A DNA stretch of 64,000 nt from positions 496,001-560,000 of the forward strand of contig CAVQKF010000004.1 of NCBI GenBank assembly GCA_963712955.1, written 5' to 3'. The notes beneath the pieces are model-generated. The model did no database searches and was not told where the DNA came from. It saw only the letters and a list, made by a program, of their open reading frames with translations. This document shows positions 1-7,779 of the stretch, piece by piece; the stretch's first letter is position 1; every line of letters begins with the position of its first letter. Source of the stretch: DATFVJ01 sp963712955. GTDB lineage: Bacteria; Actinomycetota; Actinomycetes; Streptosporangiales; Streptosporangiaceae. The translations under genes and the position numbers were made by a program.

Positions 1-11
1 ACGACGGTGAG

Positions 12-169
12 GTCCACCAGCACCCAGAGCGCCTGAGCGAGGTGACCCGGCAATGGTGACCCTGTCCACCCAGCACCGGGATCGCCTGAGCGAGGTGACC
101 CGGCGATGGTGACCCTGTCCACCCAGCACCGGGATCGCCTGAGCGAGGTGACCCGACGATGATGACCTT
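12..169. repeat. 53-bp tandem repeat, about three copies
   Basis: Three head-to-tail copies of a 53-bp unit are visible: the anchor GCCTGAGCGAGGTGACCC recurs at 31, 84 and 137. Copies two and three are nearly identical; the first differs in a few bases and the third decays at its right end. The array lies just beyond the 3' end of cobS, at the window edge, and may continue to the left. No conserved reading frame runs through it. Confidence 0.85.
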
Positions 170-197
170 GCAACGCGCCAGCGCCGGGGGCCGGCAG

Positions 198-1054
198 TCA
201 CGCGGCCGTAACGATCAGGCACACGGCCGTGGTTATCTCGCTCAGCCCGCCGAGCACGTCCCCGGTGATTCCGCCGAACCGGCGCACCGCGTGGCGGGCC
301 AGCACGAGCGAGACGGCCAGCCCGGCGGCGATTCCCGCGGGCAGCAGCCACTCGCCCGACGGCGCGTCGAGCAGCAGGCCGCAGAGCGCGGCAAGGCCGA
401 GCGCCACGGCGGTGAGGACGGCGGGTACCGCTGTTGGCAGCGTCCCAGCGACGAGCGCGCCGAGCCCGCGGCTCCGGGCGGCGGGGACGGCGCGACGGCA
501 CGCCCAGGTGATCGCAGCCGGCCTGCTACAGTCGCGGCCACCAGCGCTGCGGGACCGTGGGCTGCAGGGCTGGAGGTCCCACGGGCCTGCGCCTGGGCGA
601 GCGCGGCGACCTGGACAAACAGGGTGAGCACGAGCGTTGCGACACCGAACGGCCCGATATCCGAGCGCTTCATAATCTCGAGAGCCTCAGGTGCGGCCCT
701 GCCGCTGCCCAGGCCGTCGGCCAGGTCAGCGAGGCCGTCCAGGTGCAGGCCACGGGTCAGCAGCGCGAGAGCGGCGACGGCCAGCACGGCGGCGAGCAGC
801 GGCCCGGCGCGAAGCAGGCGATCCGCGCCCACGAGGACGGCGGCTGCGGCAGCGCCGAGTGCCAGGCCGACGGCCGGAGCCCAGGCCATCGCCGCCGCGG
901 CCGTCTGCCTGCTGATGCTGCCGGCGGTGCCGGCGGTGCCGGCGGCAACGCCGTAGCGGCCTGCTCGCACCGGGATCACCGACAGCAGGCTGACCGCGAG
1001 CCTAAGGCCGTCCCAGATCATGGCCGACCAGCTTAGAGGTGGTGCAACGCTCAC
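198..1054 (-). pseudogene. cobS: Adenosylcobinamide-GDP ribazoletransferase (cobalamin synthase), frameshifted
   Basis: CobS joins adenosylcobinamide-GDP to alpha-ribazole(-phosphate) in the last steps of cobalamin assembly at the membrane. Residues 1-180 read as a CobS N-terminus with hydrophobic helices and the family motif HLDGLADLADG near residue 104. The frame then becomes nonsense, while the C-terminus (GGITGDVLGG motif, ending at 198) continues in another frame. Adding one G at about 513-515 restores a continuous family-typical sequence (after VAGRL: AITWACRRAVPAAR). One base is therefore missing, by mutation or sequencing error. It is divergent from the DUF5998 gene. Confidence 0.85.
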
Positions 1055-1161
1055 GGGCGCCCGCTTCTGGTCTGAAGCACGTCGGTCCGCCGCGGCAGCG
1101 CTGTGATCTCATCCAGGCGTGCAGGTGAAACCTGCTCCCCTGACGGTGCAGGATGGGGAGC

Positions 1162-1752
1162 ATGAGGGATACCCGAGCTACGGCCGATGACCTGCGTGCG
1201 GCGATCGAGCGCACCGGGTACTACCCCGGCCTGGTCACCGACGCGGTCGCGTCCGCGCTCGGTTCCGAGCCGGTCATGGCGTACGTCGTGCACCACGACG
1301 CCATCTTCGACCCCGCGATGGAAGTGCGCCGTCACATCACGGTGCTCGTGCTCACGCCCGGCAGGCTGATCTATAGTCACACCGACGAGCACCCGGCGGA
1401 GGAGAACGAAGTGCCGAGTGCCGAGACGAGCACCGAGGCGGTGCGATTCTCACGGATCCAGTCCGTCGCGATCACCCGCGTGGTGCCGGATCCGGCATCG
1501 TACATTCCCGGGGTGACCATGCCCACCGAGGTGGTGCTGACGATCGGGTGGAACGTGCTGTCACACGTCGAACTCGAGCCAGCGCACTGCGGTGACGAGA
1601 GCTGCGACGCCGACCATGGGTACACCGGGACGATCACGACCGACGACCTGGCGCTCAGGGTCAGTGAGGCCGCCGACGGCGCGGATGGCGTCAAGCAGGT
1701 CCTCACGTTCGCCGAGGCGCTTTCCGCGGCCACCGCGCAGCTCGGAGCGTGA
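1162..1752 (+). CDS. DUF5998 family protein
   Basis: This is a 196-residue soluble protein with no signal peptide or membrane segment. It resembles the actinobacterial DUF5998 family, which is commonly found beside an alkaline-phosphatase-like gene as here; its function is unknown. A cluster of Cys/His/Asp near residues 145-156 (HCGDESCDADHG) could bind metal, which is inference. ATG at 1162 begins MRDTRATADD; an in-frame ATG at 1153 is possible, and the ribosome site does not decide between them. It is the first gene of a co-directional run with the phosphodiesterase and sulfurtransferase genes. Confidence 0.75.
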   Translation: MRDTRATADDLRAAIERTGYYPGLVTDAVASALGSEPVMAYVVHHDAIFDPAMEVRRHITVLVLTPGRLIYSHTDEHPAEENEVPSAETSTEAVRFSRIQSVAITRVVPDPASYIPGVTMPTEVVLTIGWNVLSHVELEPAHCGDESCDADHGYTGTITTDDLALRVSEAADGADGVKQVLTFAEALSAATAQLGA

Positions 1753-1916
1753 CGGATCCCGCGCCGCAGAGGCAATCTGGGGCCTGACGGGGTCGCTGTG
1801 CGTGGGGACCGGCATCCCACGCCCTCACCGCGGGAATCCATTTTGCTCACGGACGCACTGCGGTGGCACGATGATCAGGCTGAACGGCCGACTGCACCCG
1901 GAGGACAGCCCCGCGC

Positions 1917-3059
1917 ATGACGCACGAGCCGATGCTGCTGAACCCGCCGCCCTATGGCGACGGTACGCTTCCCGACCTGGCCTGTTCCCTGCTCGCGTCG
2001 CTGCGCGTGCCGGGCGAGCCTGATGTGCTCGGCCTGCCTGAAGCCGACCGGGTGTGCCTGCTCGTTGTGGACGGCCTGGGCTGGGAACTGCTCCGTGAGC
2101 ACCAAGCCGCGGCGCCGTTCCTTTCTTACCTTGCATCGACCGGCGGGGCGATTGCGGCCGGTTTCCCCGCCACCACAGCCACCAGCCTGAGCTCGCTCGG
2201 CACTGGCCGGCCGCCGGGCATGCACGGCATGCTCGGCTACCAGGTGGCAATTCCCGGCAGGGGCAAGCTGCTCAACTGCCTGCGGTGGGACCCCCGTGTC
2301 GACCCAGTGGTCTGGCAGCCCACACCGACGATCTTCCAGCGTGCTGCTGCCGCAGGAGTGCATGCAAGCTACGTGGCCGCGAGCGCGTTCCGCGGCAGCG
2401 GCCTGACCACCGCCTTCGCCCGCGGCGTTGACTACCGTGGCGCGAACAGCCTGGGCGAGCTCGCCGCGAGGACCCAGGAAGCGCTGCGCTCGAGCGCCAG
2501 CGATCGCAGCCTCGCGTTCGTCTATCACGGGCACCTTGACGCCACAGGGCACGCGTACGGCATCGCCTCGGACGCGTGGCGCTACGAGCTCGCCCACGTG
2601 GACAAGCTCGCCGAGCAACTGGCGACCGGCCTGCCTGATGGTTCGGTGTTCCACGTGACGGCCGATCACGGCATGGTGGACGTCGGGGCGGACGACAAGA
2701 TCGACGTGGATGCCGTTCCCGCGCTGCGGGAAGGTGTCGCGCTGCTTGGCGGCGAGCCGCGGGCACGGCACGTATACGCCGAGCTAGGCGCCGCCGCCGA
2801 CGTTCTTGCCGTCTGGCGTGAGCTGCTTGGCGACCGGGTGTGCGTGCTGTCCAGGGAGGAGGCGATCGCGCAGCGCTGGTTCGGCGAGGTGGCGCCCGAG
2901 TTCGAGCCCCGCATCGGTGACGTGGTCGCGGCACCCTACGGTCCCACAGCGATCGTGGCCACAACGGCCGAGCCGCTCGAGTCGGTGCTCGTGGGCATGC
3001 ACGGCTCGCTGACCCAGGACGAGCAGCTGATCCCGCTGCTCACGCTTGGCAACTCGTGA
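1917..3059 (+). CDS. Alkaline phosphatase family protein (type I phosphodiesterase/nucleotide pyrophosphatase fold)
   Basis: A 380-residue metal-dependent phosphohydrolase of the alkaline phosphatase superfamily. Visible elements are the first metal site (LLVVDGLGW, residues 43-51), the nucleophile region FPATTATSLSSLGTG with the Thr/Ser after it, the HLDATGHAYG metal-binding segment, and the TADHGMVDV motif near residue 248. Length and motif order fit the nucleotide pyrophosphatase/phosphodiesterase group. The substrate cannot be told from sequence. GGAGGA lies 11 bases before the ATG. It sits between DUF5998 and a rhodanese gene, an arrangement I recall from other actinomycetes. Confidence 0.88.
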   Translation: MTHEPMLLNPPPYGDGTLPDLACSLLASLRVPGEPDVLGLPEADRVCLLVVDGLGWELLREHQAAAPFLSYLASTGGAIAAGFPATTATSLSSLGTGRPPGMHGMLGYQVAIPGRGKLLNCLRWDPRVDPVVWQPTPTIFQRAAAAGVHASYVAASAFRGSGLTTAFARGVDYRGANSLGELAARTQEALRSSASDRSLAFVYHGHLDATGHAYGIASDAWRYELAHVDKLAEQLATGLPDGSVFHVTADHGMVDVGADDKIDVDAVPALREGVALLGGEPRARHVYAELGAAADVLAVWRELLGDRVCVLSREEAIAQRWFGEVAPEFEPRIGDVVAAPYGPTAIVATTAEPLESVLVGMHGSLTQDEQLIPLLTLGNS

Positions 3060-3078
3060 CCGGCCGCGGGATTAGCCT

Positions 3079-3969
3079 GTGGAGGTGACAGCCACCCAGC
3101 CGCTGATCGACGTGCCGTCGCTGGCTCGTGCCCTCACGGCGCCCGCGGCGCAGCCGTCCGCGCGGCCGGTCGTGCTCGACGTCCGCTGGCGGCTCGGCGG
3201 CCCGCCGGGCGCGGATAGCTACCGCGAGGGGCACCTGCCCGGTGCCGTCTTCGTCGACCTTGACGCGGAATTGTGCGGCCCGCCTGGACCTGCGGGGCGG
3301 CACCCGCTGCCGTCAGCCGCCGGTTTCCAGGATGTGATGCGCCGCGCCCGGGTGAGCGTCGGCCGGCCCGTCGTGGTGTACGACGACGCGGACGCGACCG
3401 CGGCCGCACGAGTGTGGTGGACGCTGCGGTATTTCGGCCACGAGGCGGTTGCGGTGCTTGATGGCGGTTTCCGGGCGTGGACTTCGGCAGGCCACCAGGT
3501 CGAACGTGGTGAACGCGGTACAGACCACGCTACCGCTGATGAAGCGGGGGATTTCGTCGCCGTGCCTGGCGGTATGGCGGCACTCGACGCGGGCGAGGCG
3601 GCCCAGCTTGCCCGTTCTGGTGTGCTGCTCGATGCGCGGGCGGCAGAGCGGTACCGCGGCGAGATGGAACCGGTCGATCCTGTGGCCGGGCACATCCCCG
3701 GAGCGGTGAGCGCGCCGACCGCCGCCAACGTGGCTGAGGACGGCCGCTTCCGGAGCCCGCAGGAACTGCGTGCGCGGTTCGCGTCACTCGGAGCGAGCCT
3801 GGGCACGGGCGGGCCGGTCGGTGCGTATTGCGGCTCCGGGGTGACAGCCGCGCACGAAGTGCTCGCGCTCACGCTGGCGGGAATCCCCGCCGCCCTATAC
3901 GTAGGGTCCTGGTCGGAATGGGTCACCGATCCCGCGCGCCCCGTCGCCGTGGGCGCCGCAGAGGGTTGA
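3079..3969 (+). CDS. Sulfurtransferase (thiosulfate/3-mercaptopyruvate type, tandem rhodanese domains)
   Basis: A 296-residue protein with two rhodanese domains: an inactive N-terminal one (about 27-140; VLDVRW, GHLPGAVFVDLD) and a catalytic C-terminal one (about 180-290; LLDARAAERYRGE, GHIPGAVSAPT). The persulfide-forming Cys251 lies in the loop AYCGSGVTA. Such enzymes move sulfane sulfur from thiosulfate or 3-mercaptopyruvate to acceptors in the cytoplasm. The GTG start is 19 bases after the previous stop; a second GTG two codons later is also possible. Which donor is used is not resolvable here. Confidence 0.9.
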   Translation: MEVTATQPLIDVPSLARALTAPAAQPSARPVVLDVRWRLGGPPGADSYREGHLPGAVFVDLDAELCGPPGPAGRHPLPSAAGFQDVMRRARVSVGRPVVVYDDADATAAARVWWTLRYFGHEAVAVLDGGFRAWTSAGHQVERGERGTDHATADEAGDFVAVPGGMAALDAGEAAQLARSGVLLDARAAERYRGEMEPVDPVAGHIPGAVSAPTAANVAEDGRFRSPQELRARFASLGASLGTGGPVGAYCGSGVTAAHEVLALTLAGIPAALYVGSWSEWVTDPARPVAVGAAEG

Positions 3970-3981
3970 GACGTGCCGGCC

Positions 3982-5399
3982 GGTTGATCCTCTACCAGAT
4001 CGAGAACGAGTACGCGAGCTTCACCGGCTCGCCGACGGGCGTGAACTACATCGCCCGCCTCTACGCGAAGGTGCGCGCCGACGGTATCGCCGTGCACATC
4101 CTCCACAACGACAAGGGCCGCAACGGCTACTGGACGCCCGGCAGCTTCCCCGCGCCAGACGCCAATTACCTGTACGCCTTCGACGCTTACCCCTCGGCCA
4201 GCGGCGCGCCGCCTGACTGGGGCTGCTACCGACCTGGCGGCGCCAAGGGTGCGGCGGACACGCCGGGCTTCGAGGCCGAGTTCGGCGGCGGCTACTTCGA
4301 CCCGTGGGGCGGCGCGCCGGCGCTGCTGACCGGACGTCCGGGGACCGGCGGCGAGACCGTGCTGCGGTACGCGGCCAGGCCGGCCGTCTCGGTTCTCGCG
4401 GGTCGCGCCGGGGTGACATCGTCCTGGAACTCGTCATCAGGCGACCTGGTATGTCCATAACGGCGTTGCGCAGGTGCGGGTGACCCCGGCCAGGTGGCAC
4501 GCGGCCGCTGCTGCTCGTGCTCGTGGACGACGATGCGTCCGCCACCTTCTGGCGCCACGACACACCCGCGGGAGCCGTTATGACAAAGGGTCCTGATCCT
4601 GTCAGGTCGGCACGGCTCGACGGGGCGGCCCTGCTGCTCACAGGCGATACGGTGGCCGCTGGCTGTCGCCGACCAGCCAGTCCACAAAGCAGGGCTGGCG
4701 CGCGACAGAAACGCGTACGATCCCTGCCGCGTCGCAGGGCGCAGGCACGCACGTCCTGGCGGTGCTCGTGCGGCCCATGTCGCATCAGGAGGACGGCGGC
4801 GCGAACGACGCGTTCAAGCAGGCGCTCGGGCTGATCGCCGTCACATTCACCGGTGCCACGCCGACGGTCGGCCGGCGTTTCCAGGGTGTGGCAGCCTGGA
4901 CCGTCGAGGCCATCAGCGCCAGGGTCCGCGGCCCGCTCAACAACGGCGGCCTGTACGGCGAGCGGGAGGGCTGGTACCTGCCCGGGTATCCGGACCATGA
5001 CGGGGCCGGCCGTGTCCCTGCCGGCCACCGACCCACGCCCCGGCGTCGCCTGGTACCGGACGACGTTTCCGCCTCCAGGTACCGCTGGGTGTCGACGTCT
5101 TTGTCGGCCTGACCATCAACGACGACCCGCCGAAGGCCTTCAGGGCGCAGATCTTCCTGAACGGCTGGAACGTCGGGCAGGACGCGGGCGGCGTGGGACC
5201 GCAGTCCACGTTCGTGCTGCCAGGCGGCATCCCCGACCTGCGGGGCGAGAACACGCTCGCGATCGCCGTCATCTCGGGCGGCACCACCAGCGGCGGGCTG
5301 GGCAGCGTGTCCCCGACCAGCCTTGCCGCGACGGCAGGCGGCGTGCCGCCCGCCGTCGTGTTCTCCCCGGGTTACACCGCCGACCACGGCCGCTCCTAG
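3982..5399 (+). pseudogene. Degraded glycoside hydrolase family 35 beta-galactosidase
   Basis: The segment opens directly after the rhodanese gene with LILYQIENEY, the GH35 acid/base motif, and goes on to PGFEAEFGGGYFDPWGG, matching the nucleophile region. After about 4450 the homology continues only in pieces across different frames: VLVDDDASATFWRH near 4515, FKQALGLIAVTFTG near 4815, GGLYGEREGWYLPGYPDHD near 4945, and a C-terminal piece with FLNGWNVGQDAGGVGPQSTF ending at the stop at 5397. The N-terminal half of the barrel is absent. Several frameshifts plus truncation make this a true remnant, not a single read error. Confidence 0.8.
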
Positions 5400-5762
5400 C
5401 GGCTGTCTTCCCGGAGTGGCGCTCCCGCGCACGGCGAGCTATGGCCCATCGGGTTCCCGATCCCACCGGTGGGCCATCGCGTCTGTCCCGTCCCGCCTGT
5501 CACCCTGGCGGGGCGAGGTCATTGCGTCAGCGGGAATTCCGGATTGCTTCGTTGCACGCCGAGGTATCTGTGCGGGCTGCGCTTGCTCTATATGACAGGG
5601 GAAGGCCGCACGCGTATCAGCAAGGGATCGGGGCCAGGAAGCCTGCTGTTAAGCGAGACCCGTGCAGGGTTTGCCGAGTTCCCCTAGGGTTGGCTGGCCG
5701 CTTCCCCTTCGCATAGGGCATGTACCGCCTATTCGAAGGGGGCTGGGCCGTTTTGTAGGGAG
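5400..5762. other. Non-coding stretch
   Basis: I see no recognisable gene here. Codon use in the open frames is not gene-like, and the stretch separates the GH35 remnant from a small possible ORF. It may hold the promoter of that ORF, but no convincing -35/-10 pair was identified. Confidence 0.4.
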
Positions 5763-5891
5763 ATGAGCATGGCTGAGACGAAGCTGGACCTCGGGAACTG
5801 GAAGACGCTCGCGGAGTGTGATGCAATTGCCAGAGATGGGCTGCAACCGCAGTGGGCATCTTCCGCGCAGAATGTAAATGCAGACAAATAG
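5763..5891 (+). CDS. Possible small hypothetical protein (42 aa)
   Basis: ATG at 5763 (second ATG at 5769) opens a 42-codon frame starting MSMAETKLDLGNWK and ending QNVNADK at a TAG. An AGGGAG-like ribosome site lies just upstream. The base composition is less GC-rich than the surroundings. I do not recognise the sequence; it could be a truncated end of a larger lost gene. Confidence 0.3.
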   Translation: MSMAETKLDLGNWKTLAECDAIARDGLQPQWASSAQNVNADK

Positions 5892-7540
5892 TCACCGGCG
5901 ATCTTGGCCGAACTGGTACTCGCAACGAGCGGGCCCGAGGTGGCCGTGTTGTGCGGGCGGCGGGCGGCGGGCGGCGGGCGCGGGAAGGCCGGCGTGGCGG
6001 TGGAGGTGGCGGTGGAGCACGCGTCACCTGGGCGTCGCGGCTGTGAGCCCGGCCCAGGGAACCCCGGGCCGGCCGCGGCGATCTCCAGGTGTGAACGGCG
6101 GGAGCCGTTGTGGCACTGACCCGGAGACCGCGCCGGAGTGCGGCGCCTACGTGGACGAGTTCGCCCGGTCAGTCCCGCATGAGGTGACAAGCACCTGGCC
6201 CGCGCTCGCCGACGCGCTCGCCGGCGATACCGGCGATGCGGAGCGCAGCCGGCTATCGAGCTGAGTGCGGTGTGGGGTACGGGGAGCACTTATTTGGAGG
6301 CCTACCGCGGTTATCTGAAGGCGGGGCATCACCCGATGACCCGCCCTGGCCGGGTGCTGGGCGCAACGCCGCCAGAAGGTGAAACCCCCGCTGGACTCCT
6401 GCACCGTGCGCCTGCCGTCCAGGCAGGACGGGCGGTGCAGCCTATGCGGGAAAACCTGCTGACCCCCGACCAGCCACCTCAGTCCCCCCAGGGCTGGGAA
6501 CACTGGTTCCTGTGGGTCACCAAGAAGGCGATCACGGCGGACTACCTGGTCCACCACGACACGCCCAGCGCCGCACGCAGCAAGCGAACACACCTCGTAC
6601 ACGCCGCCTGCCACCGGAGCAGACATCCGCCCCGGTGGCGGGAAACACCGTGCTGCAGCAGACGACCTGAACCGCCCAAGCGGCTTGCTTGGGCCGCGTG
6701 CCGCGATGAGTGGCACGCGCGGTCCTGAGAGGCCCCGGTGCAGCAATGCACCGGGGCTACCCGGCCCGCAGTCGCAGCCGGTGCTGCTGTGCTCGCCGCG
6801 GGCCAGGACGACGGTGACGAGGGTGGTGTGCAGCGGCCCGTACCACCGGCGGCCGGCCGCCGTCGCGATGTGCCAGACTCCGGCCTTGCCGGAGCAGGTG
6901 GGCACCTGATGCGTGGACCATCCGGCGGCCGCGGCGATTTGGGCGCAGGTGCCTTCGCCGGGCACGTGCGGTCTGGCCAGCAAGGGGCAGGCACCAGGGG
7001 CGGGAGCACAACGGCAGGCGCACCACGATCCCGGCGGCGAACAAAACAGTTCCCTTACGGCAGCTTCCGCGGGGGCGAAACTGAGCCTCGCGGGTCCGCT
7101 TGCCGGCCGGGGACTGTGGGCGGTTCGGCCGTTTGCGTGGCGGTTCGGCTGACACGCGGTGCGCGGGGTGGGCGGGCTTGAGCTGGCGTGCCGCCTGCCG
7201 TCACCGATTCGCTCTGGTCCGTTCGGGGCGGTGTTGGAGGCGCCGCGGCCTGACCGGGTGCCCACGAGCCGGGCGGTCCGGCGGAGTGACGCTGCCATAG
7301 CTGCGCGGGCGCGAGGTCCGCTCGTCGGCCCCAAATGACACGGCGGAGGCCCCAGTCCCGGCCCGGCTGGCGCCTCAAGCTGTCCCGGACGCCGCGGCGG
7401 CGTCCCATCCCGTGGTCCCGCCCGGGTGGCCCGCCTGGATCCAGCGCCGGGCGGCCGGTTTGGGCCGCTGCCCGGCGGCCCGCGGGCGCCCCCGACGCCA
7501 GGCGTGCCCCCGGCAGCCGCCGGCACCGGGTGCCAGCAGC
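5892..7540. other. Long stretch without a recognisable gene
   Basis: Open frames exist on both strands, but all look like GC-rich shadows, and none matches a family I know. A plus-strand frame at about 6270-6728 has some protein-like patches (WEHWFLWVTKKAITADYLVHH), and a minus-strand frame near 6760-6960 has others (WHIATAAGRRWYGPLHTT). These may be remnants of mobile or decayed genes. A short frame from a GTG near 6090 to 6264 is also possible. Nothing is firm enough to name. Confidence 0.4.
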
Positions 7541-7655
7541 GCCGTTCGCCCGCTTGGCAAAGCGCCGTTCGCCCGCTTGGCAAAGCGCCGTTCGCGCGCT
7601 TGGCAAAGCGGGGTTTGCCCGCTTGGCAAAGCGGGGTTTGCCCGCTTGGCAAGAG
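7541..7655. repeat. Tandem array of a 23-bp unit, five copies
   Basis: The core CGCTTGGCAA recurs exactly every 23 bases at 7551, 7574, 7597, 7620 and 7643. The unit is about GCCGTTCGCCCGCTTGGCAAA with small changes (CGCGCG in copy three, GGGGTTTGCC in copies four and five). There are no spacers, so it is not CRISPR. 23 is not a multiple of three, so the array is not under coding constraint. It ends about 125 bp before the HNH gene start and could be a protein-binding array or a minisatellite. Confidence 0.9.
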
Positions 7656-7779
7656 GCCGCGAGTTTTTGTGGATAAGCCGCCCCCCTGGCATGTGTGCTG
7701 TGGATAGGCGCACGGCGATGCGACCTAGTCGCTAAAATGTTCGTATCGCTGCCGTTAAGCTGCCGGGGAGGTGAACCCA

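Noticed and set aside
3828..3981. Extension of the GH35 frame upstream into the rhodanese gene
   Set aside because: The open frame overlaps the rhodanese C-terminus out of frame; GH35-like sequence starts only at about 3982.
7541..7655. Possible CRISPR array
   Set aside because: The 23-bp units are directly adjacent with no spacers, and no cas gene is in the window.
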